A stretch of DNA of 64,000 bases, taken from assembly GCA_029948255.1 (NCBI GenBank), contig JALIZF010001919.1, positions 124,001 to 188,000 of the forward strand, read 5' to 3'. The stretch is from Telmatactis stephensoni. Taxonomy: Eukaryota > Cnidaria > Anthozoa > Actiniaria > Isophelliidae. The notes under the pieces were generated by a model. The model was not told the DNA's origin and did not search any database. It was given only the letters and a program-made list of their open reading frames with translations. The position numbers and the translations under genes are program-made. This document shows, one piece after another, positions 63,542 to 64,000 of this stretch (position 1 is the stretch's first letter; each line of letters starts with the position of its first letter).

Positions 63542-64000
63542 AGTTAATCTTGTCTCAAGTGCTTTTATGCAACAAATCAGTGAAACCTGATGGTCACGTG
63601 CGTGCAGTATTTCATGTTATGGCACGAATGTCACGGAATTATCGTGTAAATGTACAAACTTTTTCATCATTTGTCGACTTGAAATAACTTGATTTAAAGC
63701 CGTTTCATTCATTTTATAAAAATATAGTTCTAACCTTACTTTGAAATAGTTCTTTAGTTAACTAAACGACTGAATCGAGTCGAACAAGACGCCCATTTGG
63801 ACGTTCACTCGGCGGGTTGTTGTGTGGAGCTGTTCACTTAGCCGAGTTGGGGAAAGACGTTTTCCATTCCTACGCCAGCGGATCAAAATATTCCCTTGTG
63901 TTACGCTATGGGATCAAGTTTTAGCTTGTTCTTGCTCTTTGACCTTCTGAAATTAGCTAAAGTGTATTATTGTGTCGATATAATATTACTTGATAACCCC

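Overview
This is a repeat-rich, AT-rich animal nuclear genome fragment. Genes have many short exons with GT-AG introns. One gene encodes a KAT2/PCAF-type acetyltransferase carrying the N-terminal domain found in animals. The intergenic and intronic DNA is dense in palindromic MITE-like elements, CR1/L2-like LINE pieces, tRNA-derived SINEs and simple repeats. I infer an anthozoan cnidarian (coral or sea-anemone-like) from gene style and repeat flavour. That is inference only, because no marker gene in the window settles it.

Layout: (1) 1-8049 (+), the 3' part of a LIV-1-type SLC39A/ZIP zinc transporter. Nine exons are visible, and introns carry a decayed LINE, a SINE, a minisatellite and a MITE. 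(2) 8050-19195, gene-poor repeats: an array with a 332-bp period, a roughly 1-kb direct duplication joined by a large hairpin, poly-G-ended palindromic elements and a tRNA-His-like gene. (3) 19231-35342 (-), a complete KAT2 (GCN5/PCAF) histone acetyltransferase gene. Its 19 exons stay in phase throughout and encode 792 residues. Intron 14 holds a LINE with a 549-codon reverse transcriptase ORF. (4) 35444-35914 (+), an intronless low-molecular-weight protein tyrosine phosphatase (ACP1), divergent from KAT2 with about 100 bp between start codons. (5) 35915-40640, repeats. (6) 40688-63444, a cluster of three secreted flavin amine oxidase (L-amino-acid-oxidase/achacin-like) paralogs. Copy A is on + (40688-46824) and carries an in-frame TGA in its FAD-binding motif. 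Copies B (48998-53509) and C (55487-63444) are on - and look intact.

The SLC39A, KAT2 and ACP1 genes are ordinary cellular genes. The oxidase cluster is the accessory part. All three copies share exon structure, begin with a signal-peptide exon, and have TATA-like motifs close upstream. They differ in a micro-exon, in the C-terminus, and in a splice donor that is GC in two copies and GT in the third. I found no convincing wholly new system. The best leads are the oxidase cluster, the poly-G/AGGGT palindromic element family and the head-to-head KAT2/ACP1 promoter.
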